64,000 nucleotides of DNA from the NCBI RefSeq assembly GCF_009866765.1, contig NZ_CP019431.1, forward strand, positions 1,054,001 through 1,118,000. Direction: 5' to 3'. The position numbers and the translations under genes were made by a program. Numbering within the stretch: the stretch's first letter is position 1; each line of letters opens with the position of its first letter. The stretch comes from Pseudomonas sp. S35. Its GTDB lineage: Bacteria > Pseudomonadota > Gammaproteobacteria > Pseudomonadales > Pseudomonadaceae. The notes under the pieces were generated by a model. It did not search any database and had not been told where the DNA came from. It saw nothing but the letters and a program-made list of their open reading frames with translations. This document shows positions 9,520 to 18,685 of the stretch, in pieces.

Positions 9520-10242
9520 CGGGCTGGTACCCATGCGCTCGGCGAGGGCCGTGCAGATCGCCGGCAGGTGCTCGGGGCTGTTGCGCTGGCCTGGGTACAT
9601 GGCCGGTGCCATGTCGGGCGCATCGGTTTCCAGCACCACCGCGTCCAGCGGCAGTTGCGCCAGCACCTTGTGCATGCGCAGCGCCTGGGGCCATGTGGCG
9701 GCACCGCCAAGGCCGAGTTTGAACCCCAGCTTGATGTACTCGTAGGCCTCTTCCCGGCTGCCGGCAAACGCGTGAATGATGCCGCCGCGTGGCAGGCGGA
9801 TGCGTTTGAGGGTGGCGATCACTGCCGCGTGGCTGCGGCGTACGTGCAGCAGCGCTGGCAGTTGGAAGTCCACCGCCAGTTTGAGCTGGGCTTCGAACAG
9901 GCTTTGCTGGCGTTCGCGGTCCAGGTGTTCAAGGAAATAATCCAGGCCGATTTCGCCCACCGCGCACAGTTGCCGGTGGCCGTGCAGACGGCTCAACCAG
10001 TCGCCCAGTTCCGTGAGGTCGGCGGGGCGGTGGTCATCCAGGTACACCGGGTGCAAGCCGAAGGCCGCGAACAAACCTTCGTCCGTCTGCACCAGATCCC
10101 ACAGCCGCTGCCAATTTTGCTGATACACCCCCAGCACCACCATGCGCCGCACACCCACTTCGCGGCTATGGGCGAGGACTGCGTGGCGATCACTGTCGAA
10201 ATCCGCGAAGTCCAGGTGGGTGTGGGTGTCGATCAGCTCCAC
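9466..10242 (-). CDS. TatD family metal-dependent hydrolase
   Basis: A 258-residue TIM-barrel hydrolase of the TatD/YcfH/YjjV family. It has the metal-binding HTHLDF motif at residues 6-11, the mid-protein Glu in GEIGLDYF, and ETDAPDM near residue 205. Members are metal-dependent nucleases or phosphoesterases acting in the cytosol; the exact substrate here is unknown. It starts 2 nt after the cra stop, so it is the second gene of a cra-tatD operon, a pairing seen in other Pseudomonas. Confidence 0.92.
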   Translation of the reverse strand: MELIDTHTHLDFADFDSDRHAVLAHSREVGVRRMVVLGVYQQNWQRLWDLVQTDEGLFAAFGLHPVYLDDHRPADLTELGDWLSRLHGHRQLCAVGEIGLDYFLEHLDRERQQSLFEAQLKLAVDFQLPALLHVRRSHAAVIATLKRIRLPRGGIIHAFAGSREEAYEYIKLGFKLGLGGAATWPQALRMHKVLAQLPLDAVVLETDAPDMAPAMYPGQRNSPEHLPAICTALAERMGTSPLLLAEASTRNACELFNW

Positions 10243-10244
10243 GC

Positions 10245-11240
10245 TCAGGCCTCGTGGATACGCTGTTTGAAGGTCCGGCCGAGGGCATGCACGCCGGGTT
10301 GGTACTGTTCCTCTTCAATCGCGGCCAGGGCCAGGCGCAACGCAGTGTCGGCAATCAGCTGATGTTGCTGGGCCATGGCGTTGACCGGCAGCGGCAAGAA
10401 GTCCAGCAACTGAGTGTCACCAAAGGTGCCCAGGCGCAGCGGGCGCGACTTGAGCGGGAAGTCATGCAGCGCGTCAAACACACCCTGCAACAGCACGTAG
10501 GAGGTGGTCACCAGTGCGTCAGGCAAATGCCCCAACTGCTGCAGAAGGTGCTCCATCAATTGTCGGCCGCAATCACGGCTGAAGGATTCGCCGTGTTCGA
10601 CGATCACCTCGCCGGTGAAACCTTGCAGCGCTTCACGGAAACCGGCGGCGCGCTCCTGGCTGATGCTCAGCTCGGGACGTGCGCCGATCAGCACGATCTG
10701 CTTGGGCAACGGTTGCAGCAGGCTGCTGGTCAATTGCAGGCAGGCCTGGCGGTCATCGCTGACCACCGAGCAGAACTGTTCGGGCGCCATCACCCGGTCG
10801 ATGGCGATCACCGGCAAGCCCTTGGCTTGCAGCTCGCGGTAACTGTCATCGCTGGCGGGCAGGCAACTGGCGACGAACAACGCATCGCAGCGCCGTGCGC
10901 GGAACAGTTGCAGCAATTGGCGCTCGCTGTCGGCCTCGTCGTCGGAACTGGCGATCAGCAACTGATAGCCCCGCGCGCGCGCGCCTTGTTCCAATAGCTT
11001 GGCGATTCGTGCGTAACTGGGGTTTTCCAGGTCGGGCAGGATAAAGCCCAAGGTGCGCGTATGCCGACTGCGCAGCCCGGCGGCCTGGGGATTGGGGGTA
11101 AAACCATGGGCTTGGACCACGGCACGCACGCGCTCGACGGTGGCGCTGCTGATGCGTTGCTGTTCGGCCTTGCCATTGATCACGTAGCTGGCGGTGGTCA
11201 CGGAGACACCGGCCAGGCGTGCGATATCACTGAGTTTCAA
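10245..11240 (-). CDS. cra: Catabolite repressor/activator Cra (FruR), LacI family
   Basis: A 331-residue regulator. The N-terminal LacI helix-turn-helix is KLSDIARLAGVSVTTASYV, with hinge PNPQAAGLRSRHTRTLGF, followed by a periplasmic-binding-protein-like effector domain. In Pseudomonas it represses fruBKA and is released by fructose-1-phosphate. I place the start at a TTG (11,240): it yields the standard KLSDIAR N terminus and length, and AAGGA lies about 8 nt upstream. The open frame extends to an ATG at 11,327, but that adds 29 residues with no family match. It is divergent from fruB with its operator between. Confidence 0.93.
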   Translation of the reverse strand: MKLSDIARLAGVSVTTASYVINGKAEQQRISSATVERVRAVVQAHGFTPNPQAAGLRSRHTRTLGFILPDLENPSYARIAKLLEQGARARGYQLLIASSDDEADSERQLLQLFRARRCDALFVASCLPASDDSYRELQAKGLPVIAIDRVMAPEQFCSVVSDDRQACLQLTSSLLQPLPKQIVLIGARPELSISQERAAGFREALQGFTGEVIVEHGESFSRDCGRQLMEHLLQQLGHLPDALVTTSYVLLQGVFDALHDFPLKSRPLRLGTFGDTQLLDFLPLPVNAMAQQHQLIADTALRLALAAIEEEQYQPGVHALGRTFKQRIHEA

Positions 11241-11385
11241 ACCGGGATTTCCTTGTTTTTTGGAGCTTGCCCCGACATTTTGTCCAATCGTAACCGATTC
11301 CGCGCTACGACCGATGTCCCAGCTCAAACGCCGAGTGGTCCTTCAAGGATGCGCAATTAACGCGTAATCTGCCATAAATTCTAGA

Positions 11386-11397
11386 TTAAACGTTTCA
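11386..11397. promoter_or_regulatory. Cra operator of the fruBKA promoter
   Basis: TTAAACGTTTCA matches exactly the operator reported for Cra at the P. putida fruB promoter. It lies about 140 bp upstream of fruB and 146 bp upstream of the proposed cra start, so it could control both directions. Confidence 0.88.
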
Positions 11398-11440
11398 GCC
11401 AGCGTATTTTTACGACGTTCGCTACTGAGTGGCTACTGCC

Positions 11441-11460
11441 AATTGACTGCTCAGTCAGTT
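11441..11460. promoter_or_regulatory. Imperfect palindrome in the fruB promoter region
   Basis: TGACTG-CT-CAGTCA is a perfect 6+6 inverted repeat within a 20-bp near-palindrome (AATTGACTGC TCAGTCAGTT) about 75 bp before fruB. It contains TTGACT, which could also serve as a -35 element. No matching -10 at normal spacing is convincing. Confidence 0.4.
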
Positions 11461-11534
11461 ATTACTGAACGCCTCTACACTGTTTTATTCAAAACAATAC
11501 CTAGTGCACCCATTGCACTAACTAGGAGAACGGC

Positions 11535-14393
11535 ATGCTTGAGCTCACCGTAGAGCAGATATCCATGGGCCAGGTGGCCGGGGATAAATCTGCTGCCTTG
11601 CACCTGCTCGCTGACAAACTGGTGGCTGATGGCCTGGTTGCCGAGGGGTATCTCAGCGGCTTGCAAGCCCGTGAAGCCCAAGGCTCGACCTTTCTCGGCC
11701 AAGGTATTGCCATCCCCCACGGCACTCCCGAAACCCGTGACCACGTATTTTCCACCGGCGTGCGCCTGTTGCAGTTCCCCGAAGGGGTGGATTGGGGCGA
11801 CGGTCAGATCGTCTACCTGGCGATCGGCATTGCCGCCAAGTCCGATGAACACTTGCGCCTGCTGCAACTGCTCACCCGCGCCCTTGGTGAAACCGACCTG
11901 GGCCAGGCGCTGCGCCGTGCCGGCAGCGCTGAAACGTTGCTGAAACTGCTGCAAGGCGCACCGCAGGAACTGGCGCTGGACGCACAGATGATCAGCCTCG
12001 GCGTGTCCGCCGATGATTTTGAAGAGCTTGTCTGGCGAGGCGCACGCCTGCTGCGCCAGGCCGATTGCGTGAGCAATGGTTTCGCCGCGGTATTGCAGCA
12101 GGTCGACGCACTGCCCCTGGGCGATGGCCTGTGGTGGTTGCATAGCGAGCAGACGGTCAAGCGTCCCGGCCTGGCGTTTGTCACGCCGGACAAACCCATG
12201 CGTTACCTCGGCCAGCCGCTTAATGGCCTGTTCTGCCTGGCTAGCCTGGGCGAAGCCCATCAGGCATTGCTTGAGCGCTTGTGCGCGTTGTTGATCGAAG
12301 GCCGCGGCCAGGAATTGGGCCGCGCCACCAGCAGCCGTGCGGTGCTCGAAGTGCTGGGCGGTGAGCTGCCGCCGGACTGGCCGAGCGCGCGCATCACCCT
12401 GGCCAACGCCCACGGCCTGCATGCGCGACCGGCGAAGATCCTCGCCCAACTGGCAAAAAGCTTTGAAGGCGACATCCGTTTGCGCATCGTCGATGGCCCT
12501 GTGGGCGCCGTCTCGGTGAAAAGCCTGAGCAAACTGCTGAGCCTCGGCGCCCGTCGCGGCCAGGTGCTGGAATTTGTCGCCGAGCCGAGCATTGCCGGTG
12601 ATGCGCTGCCCGCGCTGTTGGCGGCGGTAGAGGAAGGCCTGGGAGAAGAGGTCGAGCCGTTGCCGACCGTGAGCGCCCAGCCCGCCATTGTTGAGGCCGA
12701 ACCCGCGCTCAGCGCACCGCTGGCCGGCAGCCAGGTCCAGGCCATTGCCGCTGCGCCGGGCATTGCCATCGGCCCTGCGCATGTGCAGATCCAGCAAGTC
12801 TTCGATTACCCGTTGCGCGGCGAGTCCTCGGCCATTGAGCGCCAGCGCCTGCAAGAGGCACTCGCCGAGGTGCGCCGCGATATCCAGGGCCTGATCGAGC
12901 GCAGCCAAGCCAAGGCGATTCGCGAGATCTTCATCACCCACCAGGAAATGCTCGACGACCCGGAACTGACCGATGAAGTCGACACCCGCCTCAAGCAAGG
13001 CGAAAGCGCCGAAGCCGCCTGGATGAGCGTGATCGAAGCCGCCGCCAAGCAGCAGGAATCGTTGCAGGACGCCTTGCTCGCCGAGCGCGCCGCCGACCTG
13101 CGTGACATTGGCCGCCGGGTGCTGGCCCAACTGTGCGGCGTCGAAACTGCCCAGGAGCCAAGCGAACCGTACATCCTGGTGATGGATGAAGTCGGCCCTT
13201 CAGACGTTGCCCGCCTGGACCCGGCCCGCGTCGCCGGCATCCTCACCGCCCGTGGTGGCGCCACGGCCCACAGCGCCATCGTCGCCCGTGCCCTTGGCAT
13301 TCCCGCGCTGGTCGGCGCCGGTCCGGCCGTGTTGCTGCTGGCCTCGGGCACGCCGCTGTTGCTCGATGGCCAGCGTGGTCGCCTGCATGTGGACGCCGAC
13401 GCCGCCACCTTGCAACGCGCCACTGTCGAGCGCGACACCCGCGAACAGCGCCTGCAAGCCGCCTCGGCCCAGCGCCATGAACCGGCGGTCACCCGTGACG
13501 GCCACGCCGTGGAAGTGTTTGCCAATATCGGCGAGAGCGCAGGGGTTGCCAAAGCGGTCGAGCAGGGCGCCGAAGGCATCGGTCTGCTGCGCACCGAACT
13601 TATTTTCATGGCCCACCCGCAAGCGCCGGATGAAGCCACCCAGGAAGCCGAATACCGCCGCGTGCTCGACGGCCTCGACGGGCGCCCGCTGGTGGTGCGC
13701 ACCCTCGACGTGGGCGGTGACAAACCGTTGCCGTACTGGCCGATTGCCGAGGAAGAAAACCCCTTCCTCGGCGTGCGCGGCATTCGCCTCACCCTGCAGC
13801 GCCCGCAGATCATGGAAGCGCAATTGCGTGCGCTGTTGCGCTCGGCGGATAACCGTCCGCTGCGCATCATGTTCCCTATGGTCGGCAGCGTGGATGAATG
13901 GCGCGCGGCACGGGACATGACCGAGCGCCTGCGCCTGGCAATCCCGGTGGCCGACCTGCAACTGGGCATCATGATCGAAGTGCCGTCCGCCGCCCTGTTG
14001 GCGCCGGTGCTGGCCAAGGAAGTCGACTTCTTCAGCGTCGGCACCAACGACCTGACCCAGTACACCCTGGCCATCGACCGTGGCCACCCGACCTTGTCGG
14101 CCCAGGCCGATGGCTTGCACCCGGCGGTCTTGCAACTGATCGACATCACCGTGCGAGCGGCCCATGCCCACGGCAAATGGGTGGGCGTATGCGGCGAACT
14201 GGCGGCAGACCCGCTGGCGGTGCCGGTGCTGATCGGCCTGGGTGTGGATGAGTTGAGCGTGTCGGCCCGCAGCATTCCCGAAGTGAAGGCGCGGGTGCGT
14301 GAATTCAGTCTGAGCGAGGCCCAGGGCCTGGCGCAAAAGGCACTGGCGGTGGGCTCTCCTGCCGAAGTGCGTGCCCTTGTGGAGGCCGTGTAG
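11535..14393 (+). CDS. fruB: Multiphosphoryl transfer protein: PTS fructose EIIA-HPr-EI fusion
   Basis: A 952-residue cytosolic phosphocarrier that moves phosphate from phosphoenolpyruvate to the fructose permease FruA. The domains are EIIA (residues 1-145, active His62 in IAIPHGTPE), HPr (about 285-370, His296 in HGLHARPA) and enzyme I (about 395-950, His579 in GGATAHSAIVAR). The last also has the PEP-binding block IMIEVPSAALLAP and GTNDLTQYTLAIDR. This three-domain order is typical of Pseudomonas FruB. The fruK start follows the fruB stop directly. Expression should be induced by fructose through Cra. Confidence 0.97.
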   Translation: MLELTVEQISMGQVAGDKSAALHLLADKLVADGLVAEGYLSGLQAREAQGSTFLGQGIAIPHGTPETRDHVFSTGVRLLQFPEGVDWGDGQIVYLAIGIAAKSDEHLRLLQLLTRALGETDLGQALRRAGSAETLLKLLQGAPQELALDAQMISLGVSADDFEELVWRGARLLRQADCVSNGFAAVLQQVDALPLGDGLWWLHSEQTVKRPGLAFVTPDKPMRYLGQPLNGLFCLASLGEAHQALLERLCALLIEGRGQELGRATSSRAVLEVLGGELPPDWPSARITLANAHGLHARPAKILAQLAKSFEGDIRLRIVDGPVGAVSVKSLSKLLSLGARRGQVLEFVAEPSIAGDALPALLAAVEEGLGEEVEPLPTVSAQPAIVEAEPALSAPLAGSQVQAIAAAPGIAIGPAHVQIQQVFDYPLRGESSAIERQRLQEALAEVRRDIQGLIERSQAKAIREIFITHQEMLDDPELTDEVDTRLKQGESAEAAWMSVIEAAAKQQESLQDALLAERAADLRDIGRRVLAQLCGVETAQEPSEPYILVMDEVGPSDVARLDPARVAGILTARGGATAHSAIVARALGIPALVGAGPAVLLLASGTPLLLDGQRGRLHVDADAATLQRATVERDTREQRLQAASAQRHEPAVTRDGHAVEVFANIGESAGVAKAVEQGAEGIGLLRTELIFMAHPQAPDEATQEAEYRRVLDGLDGRPLVVRTLDVGGDKPLPYWPIAEEENPFLGVRGIRLTLQRPQIMEAQLRALLRSADNRPLRIMFPMVGSVDEWRAARDMTERLRLAIPVADLQLGIMIEVPSAALLAPVLAKEVDFFSVGTNDLTQYTLAIDRGHPTLSAQADGLHPAVLQLIDITVRAAHAHGKWVGVCGELAADPLAVPVLIGLGVDELSVSARSIPEVKARVREFSLSEAQGLAQKALAVGSPAEVRALVEAV

Positions 14394-15314
14394 ATGGCAA
14401 GGATTTTGACCCTGACGCTGAACCCGGCGTTGGACCTCACCGTACGCCTGGCGCGCCTGGAACCGGGTGAAGTCAACCGCAGCGACACGGTACTCACCCA
14501 TGCCGCCGGCAAGGGCGTGAACGTGGCGCAAGTGTTGGCTGACCTTGGGCATCAGGTGACCGTGGGCGGGTTTCTGGGGGAGGACAATCCTCAAGCCTTT
14601 GAAGCCCTGATCGCGCGCCGTGGTTTTGCCGACGCGTTTATTCGCGTGCCTGGCGAAACCCGCAGCAATATCAAGATTGCCGAGCAGGACGGCCGCGTCA
14701 CCGACATCAACGCGCCAGGGCCGTTGGTCAGTGAACAGGCGCAACAGGCGTTGCTCGATCAACTCACGCGTATCGCCCCCGGGCATGACGCGGTGGTGGT
14801 CGCCGGCAGCTTGCCCCGTGGCGTCAGCCCGCAGTGGTTGCAGGGGTTGTTGGTGCAGCTGAAAAACCTTGGCTTGAAGGTCGCCCTGGACACCAGCGGC
14901 GAAGCATTGCGCGCCGGTTTGCAGGCGGGCCCGTGGTTGGTCAAACCCAACACCGAGGAACTCGCCGACGCCCTGGATAACGCCACGGACGCCGTCAGCC
15001 AACTGCATCGCCAGGGCGTGGCGCATGTGGTGGTTTCCGACGGTGCCGCAGGCGTGAGCTGGTACAGCTCGGGCGCCACACTGCATGCCGCGCCGCCCAA
15101 GGTCACGGTGGCCAGCACCGTCGGCGCTGGCGACTCCCTGCTGGCCGGCATGCTCCACGGTCTGCTCAGCGGTGAAGCGCCCGAGCAGACCCTGCGCCGC
15201 GCCACCGCGATTGCGGCGATGGCGGTGACGCAGATCGGTTTTGGCATCAGCGATGACGCGCAGTTGGCGCACCTCGAAAGCGGCGTGGTTGTACGCTCGC
15301 TGACAGAACAATAA
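14394..15314 (+). CDS. fruK: 1-phosphofructokinase
   Basis: A 306-residue PfkB-family kinase that phosphorylates fructose-1-phosphate to fructose-1,6-bisphosphate and so drains the Cra inducer. Visible features are the N-terminal TLTLNPALDLTV, the substrate region GKGVNVAQVLADLG, and the catalytic TVGAGDSLLAG near residue 241. It is the middle gene of fruBKA and begins at the base after the fruB stop. Confidence 0.96.
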   Translation: MARILTLTLNPALDLTVRLARLEPGEVNRSDTVLTHAAGKGVNVAQVLADLGHQVTVGGFLGEDNPQAFEALIARRGFADAFIRVPGETRSNIKIAEQDGRVTDINAPGPLVSEQAQQALLDQLTRIAPGHDAVVVAGSLPRGVSPQWLQGLLVQLKNLGLKVALDTSGEALRAGLQAGPWLVKPNTEELADALDNATDAVSQLHRQGVAHVVVSDGAAGVSWYSSGATLHAAPPKVTVASTVGAGDSLLAGMLHGLLSGEAPEQTLRRATAIAAMAVTQIGFGISDDAQLAHLESGVVVRSLTEQ

Positions 15315-15325
15315 GAGGGTTTGTG

Positions 15326-17041
15326 ATGAAGTTAGCCATTGTTACTGCCTGCCCCAACGGCATGGTCACCAGTGTGCTGTGCGCCCGCTTGTTGGACGCC
15401 GCCGCGCAACGTCAAGGCTGGAGCACCAGCGTCGAAGTGGTGGATGTGCAGCACCCGGAACGCGCACTGTCCCAGGCGACCATCGACGCCGCCGAGTGGG
15501 TGTTGCTGGTCAGCAGCACTGCGGTGGATATGCAGCGCTTTGTCGGCAAACGTGTGTTCCAGAGCACGCCGGCGCAGGCGTTGGCAGATGTCGAGGCGGT
15601 GTTGCGCCGAGGCGCTGAAGAAGCCCAGGTGCAGGTAGCGAGCCAAGCGCCAGCGGCGTCGCAGCAGGCCCCGCGTATCGTCGCGGTTACCGCTTGCCCC
15701 ACGGGTGTGGCCCACACCTTCATGGCCGCTGAAGCCTTGCTGCAGACGGCCAAGCGCCTGGGTTATGACTTGCAGGTCGAGACCCAAGGTTCAGTGGGCG
15801 CACGTACGCCATTGAGTCCTGAGGCCATCGCCAACGCCGATGTGGTGTTGCTCGCGGCGGACATCGAAGTCGCCACCGAGCGCTTCGCCGGCAAGAAGAT
15901 CTACCGCTGCGGCACCGGCATTGCCCTCAAGCAATCCGAAGCGACCCTCAACAAGGCCTTGGCCGACGGCGCCGTGGAAAACGCGGGCAACGCCGCCGTG
16001 GCCAAGAAAGAAAAAACCGGCGTGTACAAACACCTGCTCACGGGTGTCTCGTTCATGTTGCCGATGGTGGTGGCGGGCGGGTTGTTGATTGCCTTGTCGT
16101 TCGCTTTTGGCATTCACGCGTTCGAACAGGAAGGCACCTTGGCGGCCGCGTTGAAAACCGTCGGCAACAGCGCCTTTATGCTGATGGTACCGCTGCTGGC
16201 CGGATACATCGCGTACTCGATTGCCGACCGTCCCGGCATTGCGCCGGGCATGATCGGCGGCCTGCTGGCCGGCACCTTGGGGGCCGGTTTTATCGGCGGC
16301 ATCCTTGCCGGTTTCCTGGCGGGCTACTGCGTCAAACTGATCACCCGTGCCGTGCAATTGCCGCAAAGCATGGAGGCGCTCAAGCCGATCCTGATCATCC
16401 CGTTGCTGGCGAGCCTGATTACCGGCCTGGCGATGATCTACCTGGTGGGCCCGCCTGTCGCGCGCATGCTGACCGGCCTGACCGACTTCCTCAGCACAAT
16501 GGGCACCACCAACGCAGTGCTGCTGGGCATCTTGCTGGGCGGCATGATGTGCGTGGACCTGGGCGGGCCGATCAACAAGGCGGCCTATGCGTTTTCGGTG
16601 GGGTTGCTGGCAGCGTCCAGCGGGGCGCCGATGGCCGCGACCATGGCCGCCGGCATGGTGCCGCCGATTGGCATGGGCATTGCCACGTTCCTGGCGCGGC
16701 GCAAATTTGCCCAGACCGAGCGCGAGGCGGGCAAGGCGGCGATGATTCTCGGCCTGTGCTTTATCTCTGAAGGCGCTATCCCGTTTGCGGCCAAAGACCC
16801 ACTGCGGGTGATCCCGGCCAGCATTGCCGGTGGCGCGTTGACCGGCGCCCTGTCGATGTACTTCGGCTGCAAACTCGCCGCGCCCCACGGTGGGCTGTTC
16901 GTGCTGGTGATCCCGGGTGCGATCAACCACGCGCTGTTGTACCTGTTGGCGATTGTTGCCGGTAGCCTGTTGACCGGTGTGGTGTATGCCGTGATCAAGC
17001 GTCCCGAAACGGTGGAACTGGCTGTCGCACCGGTGTCATAA
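15326..17041 (+). CDS. fruA: PTS fructose transporter subunit EIIBC
   Basis: A 571-residue inner-membrane permease that imports fructose and phosphorylates it at C1. Two tandem EIIB-like domains are present: the first around Cys9 (VTACPNGMVTS), the second with phosphorylatable Cys124 (VTACPTGVAHTF). A multi-span EIIC domain follows from about residue 230, with GGPINKAAYAF and FISEGAIPFAAKDP. The ATG at 15,326 was preferred over the GTG one codon upstream because GAGGG lies 6 nt before it. It is the last gene of the fru operon. Confidence 0.96.
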   Translation: MKLAIVTACPNGMVTSVLCARLLDAAAQRQGWSTSVEVVDVQHPERALSQATIDAAEWVLLVSSTAVDMQRFVGKRVFQSTPAQALADVEAVLRRGAEEAQVQVASQAPAASQQAPRIVAVTACPTGVAHTFMAAEALLQTAKRLGYDLQVETQGSVGARTPLSPEAIANADVVLLAADIEVATERFAGKKIYRCGTGIALKQSEATLNKALADGAVENAGNAAVAKKEKTGVYKHLLTGVSFMLPMVVAGGLLIALSFAFGIHAFEQEGTLAAALKTVGNSAFMLMVPLLAGYIAYSIADRPGIAPGMIGGLLAGTLGAGFIGGILAGFLAGYCVKLITRAVQLPQSMEALKPILIIPLLASLITGLAMIYLVGPPVARMLTGLTDFLSTMGTTNAVLLGILLGGMMCVDLGGPINKAAYAFSVGLLAASSGAPMAATMAAGMVPPIGMGIATFLARRKFAQTEREAGKAAMILGLCFISEGAIPFAAKDPLRVIPASIAGGALTGALSMYFGCKLAAPHGGLFVLVIPGAINHALLYLLAIVAGSLLTGVVYAVIKRPETVELAVAPVS

Positions 17042-17085
17042 GCGCATGCTTAAGTGGCCCTTTTGATACTCAAGAGGGCACCTGC

Positions 17086-18627
17086 ATGAGCCACTTCGAT
17101 CTGGGCCGTCGCCGCGTGATGCAAGTCGTCGGCGCCGGCCTTTTACTGCCGAGCCTGGCTCCGGCGGTGATCGCCTCGGTCAAGGACCGGCCGCAACTCA
17201 CCGACGGTGTGCAGTCCGGCGACCTGCTCGGCGATCGCGCCATGATCTGGAGCCGCAGCGACCGCCCGGCGCGCATGGTGGTGGAGTGGGACACCCGCAG
17301 CGTGTTCAGCAACCCGCGCCGATTTGTCTCACCGCTTGCCGACAACCGCAGCGACTTCACCGCTCGTGTCGAACTCACCGGGCTGCCCGCCGACCAGGCG
17401 ATCTTCTACCGCGTGCACTTCGAAGACGCCCAGACCGGCATCGCCAGCGAGCCGTGGTTCGGCCACCTGCGTAGCGTGCCGCAGCAGCGCCGCGACATTC
17501 GTTTTGTGTGGAGCGGCGACACCGTTGGCCAGGGCTTCGGCATCAACCCGGACATCGGCGGCATGCGCATCTACGAAGCCATGCGCCTGCGCCTGCCGGA
17601 CTTCTTTATCCACAGCGGCGACACCATCTACGCCGACGGCCCGGTGCCGGCGCAACTGGCCACCGAAGGCGGGCGCATCTGGCGCAATATCACCACCGAA
17701 GCCAAGAGCAAAGTCGCCGAAACCCTCGATGAGTATCGCGGCAACTACCGCTACAACCTGCTGGATGAAAACGTGCGCCGCTTCAATGCCGAGGTGCCGC
17801 AGATCTGGCAGTGGGACGACCACGAGGTCGTGAACAACTGGTCGCCCAGCAAACAACTCGATGAGCGTTACCAGACCAAGGACATCAACACGTTGGTTGG
17901 GCGCGCGCGCCAGGCCTGGCTCGAATACGCGCCGATGCGCCGCCAAAGCGCAGACGGCGGTGGGCGGATTTATCGCAAGCTCAGCTACGGGCCGCTGCTG
18001 GATGTGTTTGTGCTGGATATGCGCAGTTATCGCGACGGTAACGATGACAACCTGGGCGGCGCCAAACCCTTCCTTGGCCGCGAGCAACTGGACTGGCTCA
18101 AGCGCGAACTCAAGGCCTCCAAGGCGCAATGGAAAGTGATCGCCGCCGACATGCCGATTGGCCTGGGTGTGCCCGACGGCGAGGTGAGCCCTGGCGTGCC
18201 ACGCTGGGAAGCCATCGCCAATGGTGACCCAGGCCCGGCGCAAGGGCGCGAACTGGAAATTGCCGAGCTGTTGGCGTTCCTGCGCGCGCAGCAGGTGCGC
18301 AACCATGTGTGGCTGACGGCGGATGTGCACTACTGCGCGGCGCATCACTACCACCCGGATCGGGCGGCGTTCCAGGATTTCGAGCCGTTCTGGGAGTTTG
18401 TTGCGGGGCCGTTGAATGCCGGGAGTTTCGGGCCTAACCCGCTGGATAAAACCTTTGGGCCAGAGGTGGTGTTCGAGAAAGCGCCGCCGGCGCAGAACAC
18501 CTCGCCGTTTGCCGGATTTCAGTTTTTTGGCGAGGTGAATATCGATGGGCAGACGGCGGAGTTGACGGTGATATTGCGCGACCTGGATGGGGTGTCAGTG
18601 TTCGAGCAAAAACTACAACCAGTCTAA
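17086..18627 (+). CDS. PhoD-type alkaline phosphatase/phosphodiesterase
   Basis: A 513-residue protein. The N terminus GRRRVMQVVGAGLLLPSLAP resembles a twin-arginine signal, implying export of the folded metalloenzyme. A PhoD N-terminal beta domain (DGVQSGDLLGDRAMIWSR) precedes the metallophosphoesterase core: WSGDTVGQG, HSGDTIYADGP, WDDHEVVNNW, and VWLTADVHYCAAHHY near residue 410. Such enzymes hydrolyse phosphate mono- or diesters in the periplasm or outside. It stands alone 44 nt after fruA and may be partly co-transcribed with it. No Pho box was identified. Confidence 0.9.
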   Translation: MSHFDLGRRRVMQVVGAGLLLPSLAPAVIASVKDRPQLTDGVQSGDLLGDRAMIWSRSDRPARMVVEWDTRSVFSNPRRFVSPLADNRSDFTARVELTGLPADQAIFYRVHFEDAQTGIASEPWFGHLRSVPQQRRDIRFVWSGDTVGQGFGINPDIGGMRIYEAMRLRLPDFFIHSGDTIYADGPVPAQLATEGGRIWRNITTEAKSKVAETLDEYRGNYRYNLLDENVRRFNAEVPQIWQWDDHEVVNNWSPSKQLDERYQTKDINTLVGRARQAWLEYAPMRRQSADGGGRIYRKLSYGPLLDVFVLDMRSYRDGNDDNLGGAKPFLGREQLDWLKRELKASKAQWKVIAADMPIGLGVPDGEVSPGVPRWEAIANGDPGPAQGRELEIAELLAFLRAQQVRNHVWLTADVHYCAAHHYHPDRAAFQDFEPFWEFVAGPLNAGSFGPNPLDKTFGPEVVFEKAPPAQNTSPFAGFQFFGEVNIDGQTAELTVILRDLDGVSVFEQKLQPV

Positions 18628-18647
18628 TAATTTGGCATGCGGTCAAA

Positions 18648-18677
18648 ATGTGGGAGGGGGCAAGCCCCCTCTCACAT
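18648..18677. repeat. REP element
   Basis: A palindrome with arms TGTGGGAGGGGGC and GCCCCCTCTCACA around a 4-nt core, between the convergent ends of the phosphatase and the PepSY reductase. It is the same family as the copies at 26,867, 32,337 and 57,817. Confidence 0.85.
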
Positions 18678-18685
18678 AGGTCGCC

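Noticed and set aside
13200..15311. A 703-codon open frame on the minus strand opposite fruB/fruK
   Set aside because: It is antisense to two unmistakable genes, has the His/Gln/Arg-rich composition typical of GC-rich shadow frames and no family similarity.
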